64,000 nucleotides of DNA, taken from contig NZ_JXQQ01000027.1 in the NCBI RefSeq assembly GCF_000834655.1, forward strand, positions 57,424-121,423. Reading direction: 5' to 3'. A program made the position numbers and the translations under genes. This stretch comes from Variovorax paradoxus. GTDB taxonomy: Bacteria; Pseudomonadota; Gammaproteobacteria; Burkholderiales; Burkholderiaceae_C. The notes under the pieces were generated by a model that saw nothing but the letters and a program-made list of their open reading frames with translations, did no database searches and was not told the origin of the DNA. Positions 55,501 to 61,574 of the stretch are shown here, piece by piece (the stretch's first letter is position 1; every line of letters begins with the position of its first letter).

Positions 55501-55563
55501 GACACCCGTGTAGCGGTTGATGGTGATGGTGCGAACCGAACCGGCGTTCTTGCGTGTAGTCAT
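52519..55563 (-). CDS. Trimeric autotransporter adhesin (YadA-type anchor) with pentapeptide-like repeats
   Basis: 1014 aa from the ATG at 55563 (AAGGAAAA ribosome site). A long signal peptide ends at A-Q-A (about residue 44). Residues about 100-445 are some 13 near-identical 25-residue repeats (SATNVSATNGTITNLSAGTV, then NTASV); about 541-807 are some 13 repeats of 20 residues (TTNLSASNGTINTLSAANVS); about 812-841 are six five-residue units (TVNAS/TVNAT). The C-terminus has a neck (GRVQNVAPGILPTDAANVSQL), a short coiled coil and a four-strand YadA anchor ending in Trp. It is a type Vc secreted surface protein. All periods are multiples of five residues, and N-X-S/T sequons occur about three per unit. 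No canonical YadA head is seen. Confidence 0.9.
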   Translation of the reverse strand: MTTRKNAGSVRTITINRYTGVSRVLASVLVGAGFVMTLPVAQAQVTIGGNNIATPGNPNPLSNNNGVLVATNGGISTNTLSTVNVTASRGTINTLSATSLSAGTVTATSVSATNVSATNGTVTNLSAGTVNAASVSATNVSAANGTVTNLSAGTVNTASVSATNVSASNGTITNLSAGTVRTNSVSSTNVSATNGTITNLSAGTVNTASVSATNVSATNGTVTNLSAGSVNTASVSATNVSATNGTITNLSAGTVNTASVSATNVSATNGTITNLSAGTVNSASVSATNVSATNGTITNLSAGTVNAASVSATNVSAANGTVTNLSAGTVNTASVSATNVSAANGTVTNLSAGTVNTASVSATNVSAANGTFTNLSAGTVNTASVSATNVSATNGTITNLSAGTVNTASVSATNVSATNGTITNLSAGTVNATSVSATNVSATNGTINNLSTTSISANTGTINTLSATSITAGTVSAGNVTTGNLSSGNGTIQSLTSTNILATGVTSTNVVATGLTSTSVLTTNLTANTGSISTLTSTNVSTTQLTASNGTINTLSAANVSTTNLSASNGTINTLSAANVSTTNLSASNGTINTLSAAAVSTTNLSASNGTINTLSAANVSTTNLSASNGTINTLSAANVSTTNLSASNGTINTLSATNVSTTNLTANAGTINTLSATNVSTTNLTANAGTINTLSATNVSTTNLTANAGTINTLSATNVSTANLSASNGTINTLSATNVSTTNLSAANGTINTLSATNVSTTNLSAANGTITNLSASRGTINTLSATNVSTTNLSAASATINALTANTVAATTVNASTVNASTVNASTVNATTVNATTVNANTGNFQTLTAANGNITVLNTQTGNITTINAVTGNVTTLNAGTVNVTGNVTAGGTVTAGNGMVANGRVQNVAPGILPTDAANVSQLNQVRSEVQDMRKTASTGAAIALAAASVPALEAGKSFGIGVGVGSYDGRSAVAAAASFRLSESAQIKVNFGSGNNGKVGGGIGASWSW
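53040..53129 (-). repeat. 15-bp tandem repeats in the autotransporter gene
   Basis: Six consecutive 15-base units encode TVNAS, TVNAS, TVNAS, TVNAT, TVNAT and TVNAN. They show the basic five-residue building unit in its simplest form. Confidence 0.85.
53140..53945 (-). repeat. 60-bp tandem repeats in the autotransporter gene
   Basis: About thirteen 60-base units, several nearly identical, encoding 20 residues each (four five-residue steps). One unit carries a 10-residue insertion. Three adjacent units share the variant TTNLTANAGTINTLSATNVS, a sign of recent duplication. Copy-number change would keep the frame. Confidence 0.92.
54230..55262 (-). repeat. 75-bp tandem repeats in the autotransporter gene
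   Basis: About thirteen 75-base units and a partial one, encoding 25 residues each. Variants (SAANGTVTNL versus SATNGTITNL, NTAS versus NAAS) are clustered, for example three neighbouring SAANGT units, consistent with duplication by unequal recombination or slippage. Confidence 0.92.
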
Positions 55564-55688
55564 TTGGACTGTTTTCCTTGATGGATCGATGACAACTTCG
55601 CGAGCCCGACATGTCCCTCGCAGCCTCGAAGCAGGGTTGGGTTTCATTGAGTTACCCAATGCAACGGATGCTAGGAATCGAGTGCTTT

Positions 55689-55701
55689 GGTGAACATCAC
55701 C
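55689..55701. promoter_or_regulatory. Candidate operator, inverted repeat GGTGA-ACA-TCACC
   Basis: A perfect 5-bp inverted repeat with a three-base spacer, 126 bases upstream of the autotransporter start. Its symmetry suits a dimeric helix-turn-helix protein. Binding by the neighbouring regulator is a guess. Confidence 0.35.
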
Positions 55702-55861
55702 GGTATCAGTAGTTCTTTGGTTATGTGGGTCGGCCGATACGCGGCCGGCAACCTGGCATGGCGCGCAAACCCAGTACCCATGCGGTTTCGCGGGCATCAC
55801 GCGAATATGGGATGGGCTGGTTGCGCGGCGTTTTCCGGCGTGTCCCGCGTGGCCCGGTGCT

Positions 55862-55892
55862 ACGTAACACCGGTCGTCACAGGCACGTAACA
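55862..55892. promoter_or_regulatory. Direct repeat ACGTAACA, 23 bp apart
   Basis: ACGTAACA occurs at 55862-55869 and 55885-55892. A period of 23 bp is about two helical turns, which would place two protein sites on one DNA face. No known consensus is matched. Confidence 0.3.
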
Positions 55893-55921
55893 ACGCCGCA
55901 AAAGCGACCTCGGAAAGGCCG

Positions 55922-55955
55922 TGTCGAAAGGGTGGTCAGCGTCCCTTTTTCGACA
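55922..55955. promoter_or_regulatory. Long inverted repeat upstream of the LuxR-type regulator
   Basis: TGTCGAAAGGG (55922-55932) is complementary to CCCTTTTTCGACA (55943-55955) apart from a two-base bulge, around a 10-base loop. No T-tract follows on either strand, so it is not an obvious terminator. It may be an operator or an RNA hairpin in the regulator's leader. Confidence 0.4.
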
Positions 55956-56096
55956 GATTTCCCAATGAAATCAAAGCGCTACTGGCTTTGGCTCTCGGGT
56001 TCCGGTTGACGTGTTTCTGCGCGGGCATCGTTCCTGCGACATCTGAAACGAAAGTCAACATTTGGAAGCTACCTTGCGTAGCGAAGAGGGACGAGC

Positions 56097-56876
56097 GTGG
56101 CCATCAATCTTTCCTGTCACCCTGCGAGAACAGCACCGATGCCTTCGGCGTCCCAGCCGTCGTACGTGAGCATCTTTCATGGCGCGTTGATCGTCGAGGA
56201 CGATCCCGCAGTGGCCGACCGGATGCGTCGCATACTGGGCAACCTTGCGCCGGGCCGCCGCGTCGTGGTGGCCTCCACGCGCGCCGAGGCGTGCAACCTC
56301 CTGGCCTCGCTGCCCTACGACCTCGTGCTGGTCGGCATGCGCCTGCCGCGCAGCGAAGGCGTCTCGCTCATCGCCCACATCCGCCGGACCTACCTGCACA
56401 TCGAGACCATCGCCATGTCGCCGTCCGACGACCACGAACTGGTGAACGCCGCAATCTCAGCGGGCGCCATCGGCTACCTCTTGACCGAGGCGGACGATGC
56501 CGAGCTGTCGTTCCTGCTGCGCTCGATCGAGCGCGGCGGCGCGCCGATGGACTCGCGTGTCGCGCGGCGCATCCTCGGGCTGATCGCGGCGTCGGCCAAG
56601 ACGCGCACGATCGAGCCCATCCGCACCGAGCCGCGGACCGAGGGGCGCGCCGAACACGCCGCGGCGCCACGGTCGGTGCCGGCGCTGCTGTCCCCGCGCG
56701 AACTCAAGGTGCTGCGCCTGATCGCACAGGGCTGGAGCAACCGGCAGATCGCCGAGGCGGTGTACCTGTCGGTCAACACGATCGAGTTCCACGCCAAGAG
56801 CATCTATCGCAAGCTGGCGGTCAAGTCGCGTACCCAGGCGGTCCACGAAGCGACGCAGCACGGGCTCCTGAACTGA
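56097..56876 (+). CDS. LuxR-type response regulator with degenerate receiver domain
   Basis: 259 aa from a GTG at 56097 (ATG at 56139 is an alternative start). The receiver fold is clear: GALIVEDDPAVADRMRRIL with the acidic pair Asp35/Asp36. However, the phospho-acceptor position in YDLVLVGMRLPRSEG is Gly80, not Asp, and the conserved Lys in GAIGYLLTE is Thr130. It should therefore not be switched by ordinary phosphorylation. A linker leads to a full LuxR helix-turn-helix (LLSPRELKVLRLIAQGWSNR, TIEFHAKSIYRKLAVKSRTQ). It is divergent from the autotransporter gene and is its most likely local regulator (inference). Confidence 0.9.
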   Translation: MAINLSCHPARTAPMPSASQPSYVSIFHGALIVEDDPAVADRMRRILGNLAPGRRVVVASTRAEACNLLASLPYDLVLVGMRLPRSEGVSLIAHIRRTYLHIETIAMSPSDDHELVNAAISAGAIGYLLTEADDAELSFLLRSIERGGAPMDSRVARRILGLIAASAKTRTIEPIRTEPRTEGRAEHAAAPRSVPALLSPRELKVLRLIAQGWSNRQIAEAVYLSVNTIEFHAKSIYRKLAVKSRTQAVHEATQHGLLN

Positions 56877-56991
56877 AGTCCGTCCGGCGAGAGGCCTTGC
56901 CGCCCTCGCCACCGTTGCCGCCTTCGCATGGCCGGCGCTCCGCGGACGCGCCGCGCCGATCATCGGCCGCCGGCCACGCGCATGGCGCCCA

Positions 56992-57021
56992 TTGAATATC
57001 CCTCCAGCGGCCCGCTACAAT
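56992..57021 (+). promoter_or_regulatory. Probable sigma-70 promoter of petABC
   Basis: TTGAAT (56992-56997) and TACAAT (57016-57021) are separated by 18 bases and lie 45 bases upstream of the petA start. Each hexamer differs from consensus by one or two bases. Confidence 0.6.
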
Positions 57022-57065
57022 CGCGGGTTGACCCCTGCTCCAGCGAAGAAGACAAGAGGATCCCC

Positions 57066-57683
57066 ATGAGTGACATGACCTCCGGCTCGCCCCGGATCGA
57101 CACAAGCAAGCGGACGTGGTTGATCGCATCCAGCTGTGCCGGCGTAGCGGGTGGCGTGGCCACCGTAGTTCCATTTGTGAGCACTTTCCAGCCTTCCGAG
57201 AAGGCCAAGGCCGCCGGCGCCGCTGTCGAAGTCGACATCTCGGCGCTCAAGGTCGGCGAGAAAATGACCGTCGAATGGCGCGGCAAGCCGGTCTGGATCC
57301 TCAAGCGCAGCCCCGAGCAGGTTGCCGAACTGCCCAAGCTGGACGGCCAGCTGGCCGATCCGCTCTCCAAGCGTCACCCCGACGAATTCACCCCCAAGTA
57401 CGCGCAGAACGAGCACCGCTCGATCAAGCCCGAGGTGCTGGTCGTGGTGGGCATCTGCACCCACCTGGGCTGCTCGCCGGTGGATCGCCTGCAGGCCGGA
57501 CCGCAGCCCTCGCTGCCGGCCGACTGGGAAGGTGGCTTCCTCTGTCCTTGCCACGGTTCCACGTTCGACCTGGCCGGCCGCGTCTTCAAGAACAAGCCCG
57601 CACCCGACAACCTGCCTGTGCCCCCGCACATGTACCTGTCGGACACCAAGCTCCTGATCGGTGAAGACTCCAAGAAGGCCTGA
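57066..57683 (+). CDS. petA: Ubiquinol-cytochrome c reductase, Rieske iron-sulfur subunit
   Basis: 205 aa. An N-terminal anchor helix (ASSCAGVAGGVATVVPFVS) is followed by the Rieske domain. The 2Fe-2S ligands are in C131-T-H133-L-G-C136 and C160-P-C162-H163-G. The residues before the anchor read T-S-K-R-T-W-L-I, a Lys-Arg variant of the twin-arginine motif that usually directs Rieske proteins to the Tat pathway; tatABC is in this same window. The ATG at 57066 has upstream AGAGGA. First gene of petABC. Confidence 0.97.
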   Translation: MSDMTSGSPRIDTSKRTWLIASSCAGVAGGVATVVPFVSTFQPSEKAKAAGAAVEVDISALKVGEKMTVEWRGKPVWILKRSPEQVAELPKLDGQLADPLSKRHPDEFTPKYAQNEHRSIKPEVLVVVGICTHLGCSPVDRLQAGPQPSLPADWEGGFLCPCHGSTFDLAGRVFKNKPAPDNLPVPPHMYLSDTKLLIGEDSKKA

Positions 57684-57697
57684 GGCAGAAGAAGAAC

Positions 57698-59134
57698 ATG
57701 GCTGAATACCACGAAATTTCCCCCAACGCGCCCGCCGGCGCGAAGCTGCTCAACTGGGTCGACAACCGCTTCCCGCTGACCAAGCTCTGGAACGACCAGT
57801 GGGGCAAGTACTACGCGCCGAAGAACTTCAACTTCTGGTACATCTTTGGCTCGCTGGCGATGCTGGTCCTGGTGATCCAGATCGTCACCGGCATCTTCCT
57901 CGTGATGCACTACAAGCCCGACGCGAACCAGGCGTTCGCATCGGTCGAGTACATCATGCGCGACGTGCCCTGGGGCTGGCTCATCCGCTACATCCACTCG
58001 ACGGGCGCCTCGGCGTTCTTCATCGTGGTGTACCTGCACATGTTCCGCGGCCTCATGTACGGCAGCTATCGCAAGCCCCGCGAGCTGATCTGGGTGTTCG
58101 GCTGCGCGATCTTCCTTTGCCTCATGGCCGAAGCCTTCATGGGCTACCTGCTGCCCTGGGGCCAGATGTCCTATTGGGGCGCCCAGGTGATCGTGAACCT
58201 GTTCGCCGCCATCCCGTTCATCGGTCCTGACCTGGCCCTCCTGATCCGCGGCGACTACGTGGTGAGCGACGCCACGCTGAACCGCTTCTTCAGCTTCCAC
58301 GTGATCGCGGTGCCGCTGGTGCTGCTGGGCCTCGTGGTGGCCCACCTGATCGCGCTGCACGAAGTGGGTTCCAACAACCCCGACGGCATCGAGATCAAGG
58401 CCAACCGCGGCCCCGACGGCCATCCGCTGGACGGCATTCCGTCGCATCCGTACTACACGGTGCACGACATCTTCGGCGTGGTGGTGTTCCTCACGATCTT
58501 CTCGGCGGTGATCTTCTTCGCGCCCGAAGCCGGTGGGTACTTCCTGGAGTACAACAACTTCATCCCCGCCGATTCGCTGAAGACGCCCAACCACATCGCC
58601 CCGGTCTGGTACTTCACGCCGTTCTATTCGATGCTGCGCGCAACGACAGACGACATGGTGAACGTGTTCGCCCTCATCATCGGCGCGGCGGCCATCCTGA
58701 ACTTCGTCAAGGGCAAGTCGGGCACGGCACTGAAGATCGCGATCGTCGTCGTGGCGGCCGTGGCCATCTTTCTGCTCAAGGCCTTCGACGCGAAGTTCTG
58801 GGGCGTGGTCGTGATGGGCGGCTCGGTCATCATCCTGTTCTTCCTGCCGTGGCTGGACCACAGCGAAGTCAAGTCGATCCGCTATCGCCCGAGCTGGCAC
58901 AAGTATGTGTATGGCGTGTTCGTCTTCTTCTTCCTGATCCTGGGCTACCTGGGCATCCAGCCGCCGGGCGTCTGGGGCAACCTGGTCATCGGCTCGTTCG
59001 CCCTCGACATCGCCCAGACCATCTCGCAGATCGGCACGCTCTTCTACTTCGGCTTCTTCCTCCTGATGCCCTGGTGGAGCCGCAAGGGCGAATTCAAGCC
59101 CGTGCCCGAGCGCGTGGTCTTCGCCGCGCATTGA
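57698..59134 (+). CDS. petB: Cytochrome b of the bc1 complex
   Basis: 478 aa polytopic protein that carries both b haems and the quinol sites. WLIRYIHSTGASAFF and HMFRGLMYGSYR hold haem-ligand histidines, FMGYLLPWGQMSYWGA and ATLNRFFSFHVIAVP the quinol-oxidation region, and PEWYF is replaced by the variant P-V-W-Y-F in IAPVWYFTPFYSMLR. The C-terminal extension with further membrane helices is normal for proteobacteria. It begins 14 bases after petA. Confidence 0.97.
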   Translation: MAEYHEISPNAPAGAKLLNWVDNRFPLTKLWNDQWGKYYAPKNFNFWYIFGSLAMLVLVIQIVTGIFLVMHYKPDANQAFASVEYIMRDVPWGWLIRYIHSTGASAFFIVVYLHMFRGLMYGSYRKPRELIWVFGCAIFLCLMAEAFMGYLLPWGQMSYWGAQVIVNLFAAIPFIGPDLALLIRGDYVVSDATLNRFFSFHVIAVPLVLLGLVVAHLIALHEVGSNNPDGIEIKANRGPDGHPLDGIPSHPYYTVHDIFGVVVFLTIFSAVIFFAPEAGGYFLEYNNFIPADSLKTPNHIAPVWYFTPFYSMLRATTDDMVNVFALIIGAAAILNFVKGKSGTALKIAIVVVAAVAIFLLKAFDAKFWGVVVMGGSVIILFFLPWLDHSEVKSIRYRPSWHKYVYGVFVFFFLILGYLGIQPPGVWGNLVIGSFALDIAQTISQIGTLFYFGFFLLMPWWSRKGEFKPVPERVVFAAH

Positions 59135-59173
59135 GACGAGACACGAGAAGTGCAAGAGCTTGAGAGAAACACG

Positions 59174-59959
59174 ATGAAGAAAAGAATTTCCGGCTGGCTC
59201 GCGGTCATGGCTACCTTGGGTCTGGCGCTGGGGCTGACCTTCTCGGCCCCAGCATCGGCCGAATCGGGCGGCCTGGCCTGGGACAAGGCGCCCAACAAGA
59301 CGACCGACGTGCAGTCGCTGCAGAACGGCGCCAAGCTGTTCGTCAACTACTGCCTCAACTGCCACTCGGCGGCCTTCATGCGCTACAACCGCCTGCAGGA
59401 CATCGGCATCTCCGAGCAGCAGATCAAGGACAACCTTCTGTTCACGACCGACAAGGTCGGCGAAACCATGAAGGCCAACATCGACGCGCGCCAGGCCAAG
59501 GAATGGTTCGGCACCACGCCGCCCGACCTCACGCTGGTCGCGCGCTCGCGTGCCGGCCACGGCGGCACCGGCGCCGACTACCTCTACACCTTCCTTCGCA
59601 CCTTCTACCGCGACGACACCAAGGCCACCGGCTGGAACAACCTCGTGTTCCCGAGCGTCGCCATGCCCAACCCGCTGTGGGAACTGCAAGGCGAACGCCG
59701 GCCGGTCTACGCCAAGGTCGAGCAGCATGGCCATCAAACCGACGTGTTCACGGGCAAGTGGGAGCAAGCCACCCCCGGCACCCTGACGCCCGTGCAGTAC
59801 GACAATGCCGTCGGCGACCTGGTGAGCTACCTGCAGTGGATGGCCGAACCCGCGCAGAACACCCGCATCCGCATCGGCGTCTGGGTCCTGCTGTTCCTGG
59901 CCATGTCGGTGGTTTTTGTGTGGCGACTGAACGCCTCGTACTGGAAAGACGTCAAGTAG
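59174..59959 (+). CDS. petC: Cytochrome c1 of the bc1 complex
   Basis: 261 aa. A signal peptide is cleaved after A-S-A (residue 29). Haem c binds at C60-L-N-C63-H64. The sixth ligand Met is probably within FPSVAMPNPLWEL. A C-terminal membrane anchor (GVWVLLFLAMSVVFVWRL) holds it to the inner membrane. The ATG at 59174 is preferred over one eight codons upstream because the signal peptide starts there with Lys-Lys-Arg. Confidence 0.97.
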   Translation: MKKRISGWLAVMATLGLALGLTFSAPASAESGGLAWDKAPNKTTDVQSLQNGAKLFVNYCLNCHSAAFMRYNRLQDIGISEQQIKDNLLFTTDKVGETMKANIDARQAKEWFGTTPPDLTLVARSRAGHGGTGADYLYTFLRTFYRDDTKATGWNNLVFPSVAMPNPLWELQGERRPVYAKVEQHGHQTDVFTGKWEQATPGTLTPVQYDNAVGDLVSYLQWMAEPAQNTRIRIGVWVLLFLAMSVVFVWRLNASYWKDVK

Positions 59960-60003
59960 TTCCGTCCACGCCGACCGGTCATGCCTCGTGCATCCGGTCC
60001 CAC

Positions 60004-60042
60004 AGAGTGGGTTGCCAACGCGACCCACTCTTTTTGATTTTT
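60004..60042 (+). terminator. Intrinsic terminator of petABC
   Basis: AGAGTGGGT (60004-60012) pairs with ACCCACTCT (60023-60031), extended by weaker inner pairs, and is followed by TTTTTGATTTTT. It lies 45 bases past the petC stop and just before the sspA ribosome site (AGGAGT). Confidence 0.92.
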
Positions 60043-60056
60043 AGGAGTCTCTCGCC

Positions 60057-60668
60057 ATGATGGTCTTGTATTCAGGAACGACCTGCCCCTTTTCCCACCG
60101 CTGCCGCTTCGTTCTGTTCGAAAAGGGCATGGACTTCGAGATCCGCGACGTCGATCTCTACAACAAGCCCGAAGACATCAGCGTGATGAACCCGTACGGC
60201 CAGGTGCCGATCCTGGTCGAGCGCGACCTGATCCTGTACGAGTCGAACATCATCAACGAGTACATCGACGAGCGCTTCCCGCATCCGCAACTGATGCCCG
60301 GCGACCCGGTCGACCGTGCCCGCGTGCGCCTGTTCCTGCTCAACTTCGAGAAGGAACTCTTCGTGCATGTCTCCACGTTGGAGAACCGCACCACCAAGGG
60401 CAACGAGAAGGCCATCGAAAAGGCCCGTTCGCACATCCGCGACCGGCTGACGCAACTGGCGCCCGTGTTCCTCAAGAACAAGTACATGCTGGGCGACAAC
60501 TTCTCGATGCTCGACGTGGCCATCGCGCCGCTGCTCTGGCGCCTGGACTACTACGGCATCGACCTCAGCAAGAACGCGGCACCGCTTCTGAAGTACGCTG
60601 AGCGCATCTTCTCGCGCCCGGCCTACATCGAAGCGCTCACCCCGTCCGAAAAGGTCATGCGCAAGTAA
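60057..60668 (+). CDS. sspA: Stringent starvation protein A
   Basis: 203 aa glutathione-S-transferase-fold protein that binds RNA polymerase and alters transcription in stationary phase. The N-terminal thioredoxin-like part has TTCPFSHRCRFVLFEKGM and NPYGQVPILVERDLILYES; the C-terminal part is helical with MLGDNFSMLDVAIAPLLWR. It starts ATGATG; either could serve. sspB follows after a repeat. Confidence 0.96.
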   Translation: MMVLYSGTTCPFSHRCRFVLFEKGMDFEIRDVDLYNKPEDISVMNPYGQVPILVERDLILYESNIINEYIDERFPHPQLMPGDPVDRARVRLFLLNFEKELFVHVSTLENRTTKGNEKAIEKARSHIRDRLTQLAPVFLKNKYMLGDNFSMLDVAIAPLLWRLDYYGIDLSKNAAPLLKYAERIFSRPAYIEALTPSEKVMRK

Positions 60669-60673
60669 ATAGG

Positions 60674-60770
60674 CTCTCCCCCAGGCTTCGCGCACTTCGT
60701 GTCGCTTCGCCAACCCCCTTCCGGGGGCAACACCAGCGGCCCGGCAAAGCCGGTTCCGCGGTGTTCCGCG
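60674..60770 (+). repeat. Intergenic hairpin repeat, copy B
   Basis: Between sspA and sspB, same orientation as copy A and differing from it at about a dozen positions. Hairpins: CCCCC-TTCC-GGGGG (60713-60726) and CCGGC-AAA-GCCGG. As with copy A it separates two genes of one apparent operon, so it could act on the mRNA (stability or differential expression). Confidence 0.85.
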
Positions 60771-60810
60771 AAAAGTCAGAAGTTTGCGATTGCACGGTAG
60801 AAAATTTTTC

Positions 60811-61374
60811 ATGATCAACGCGCTCGAGTCGTCCTCCACCCGCCCGTACCTCATCCGGGCGCTGTACGAATGGTGCACCGACAACGGGTTCACGCCGTAT
60901 GTCGCGGTGCAGGTGGACGACACCGTCCAGGTGCCGCGCGAGTACGTGAAGAACGGCGAGATCGTGCTCAACATCAGCTTCGACGCGACCAGCTCGCTCA
61001 AGCTGGGCAACGATTTCATCGAGTTCAAGGCCCGCTTCGCAGGCAGTGCGCGCGAAATCAGCGTGCCGGTGGGACGCGTGATCGCGATCTATGCGCGCGA
61101 GAACGGACAAGGCATGGCGTTTCCCGCGCCGGCGCCCGCGGTCGATAGCGGCGATGCGCCGGCTTCGCCCACGGGTCCCGCCCGCATGCCGTTGCGCGAC
61201 GCCTCGCGCGGCACTGAAGGCGATGCCGGCAAGATCGTCCACCTGGTCACGGGCGAGGACGGCGGCGAAGTGATCGACGCCGGTCCGGCCAGCTCGGCCA
61301 CCGACCCCGTCGACGAGCCGCCGCGCCCGCCGGCCGGTGGCGGTTCGCGGCCGTCGCTCAAGCGCATCAAGTAA
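60811..61374 (+). CDS. sspB: ClpXP adaptor SspB
   Basis: 187 aa. The N-terminal domain (RPYLIRALYEWCTDNGFTPY to GRVIAIYARENGQG) binds ssrA-tagged peptides. A long disordered Pro/Asp/Ala linker follows, and the C-terminal RPSLKRIK is the ClpX-binding motif. The ATG at 60811 sets the usual N-terminus; there is an in-frame start nine codons upstream without family similarity. Confidence 0.95.
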   Translation: MINALESSSTRPYLIRALYEWCTDNGFTPYVAVQVDDTVQVPREYVKNGEIVLNISFDATSSLKLGNDFIEFKARFAGSAREISVPVGRVIAIYARENGQGMAFPAPAPAVDSGDAPASPTGPARMPLRDASRGTEGDAGKIVHLVTGEDGGEVIDAGPASSATDPVDEPPRPPAGGGSRPSLKRIK

Positions 61375-61422
61375 ACAGCGGCCGGCAACGCCGCCACTAG
61401 AATCACGCACCGAAGAAATTCA

Positions 61423-61498
61423 GCCGCTTTAGCTCAATTGGTAGAGCACCCGCCTTGTAAGCGGAAGGTCGTCAGTTCGATTCCGACAAGCGGCACCA
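61423..61498 (+). tRNA. tRNA-Thr (anticodon UGU)
   Basis: 76 bases including an encoded CCA. The acceptor stem is GCCGCTT/AAGCGGC, the D-arm contains AGCTCAATTGGTAGAGC, the anticodon loop is CTTGTAA (TGT) and the T-arm carries GTTCGATTC. A TAGAAT box lies about 20 bases upstream as a possible -10 element. Confidence 0.97.
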
Positions 61499-61507
61499 AA
61501 CCCTCAC

Positions 61508-61545
61508 AACCCTCCCGGTGGTTCACCGCCCGGAGGGTTTTTCTT
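61508..61545 (+). terminator. Intrinsic terminator after tRNA-Thr
   Basis: AACCCTCC pairs with GGAGGGTT, with an inner CGGTG/CACCG stem, and is followed by a T-rich run (TTTTTCTTT). It starts nine bases after the tRNA. Confidence 0.88.
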
Positions 61546-61574
61546 TGGGCGCCCGATGCGTCGAATGAGGGCGG

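Larger units (their letters stand above)
55564..56096. other. 533-bp divergent intergenic region between autotransporter and LuxR-type regulator
   Basis: The only stretch over 300 bases without a convincing gene. Small frames in it show no family features. It holds three candidate regulatory motifs, listed separately (55689-55701, 55862-55892, 55922-55955). It should contain both divergent promoters; I could not assign a clear sigma-70 pair. Confidence 0.7.

Noticed and set aside
52670..55513. A 947-codon open frame antisense to the autotransporter gene.
   Set aside because: It is open only because the repeats lack stops in this frame; the product is a monotonous hydrophobic 25-residue repeat with no signal peptide, domain or ribosome site. 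The minus-strand frame has a signal peptide and a YadA anchor.
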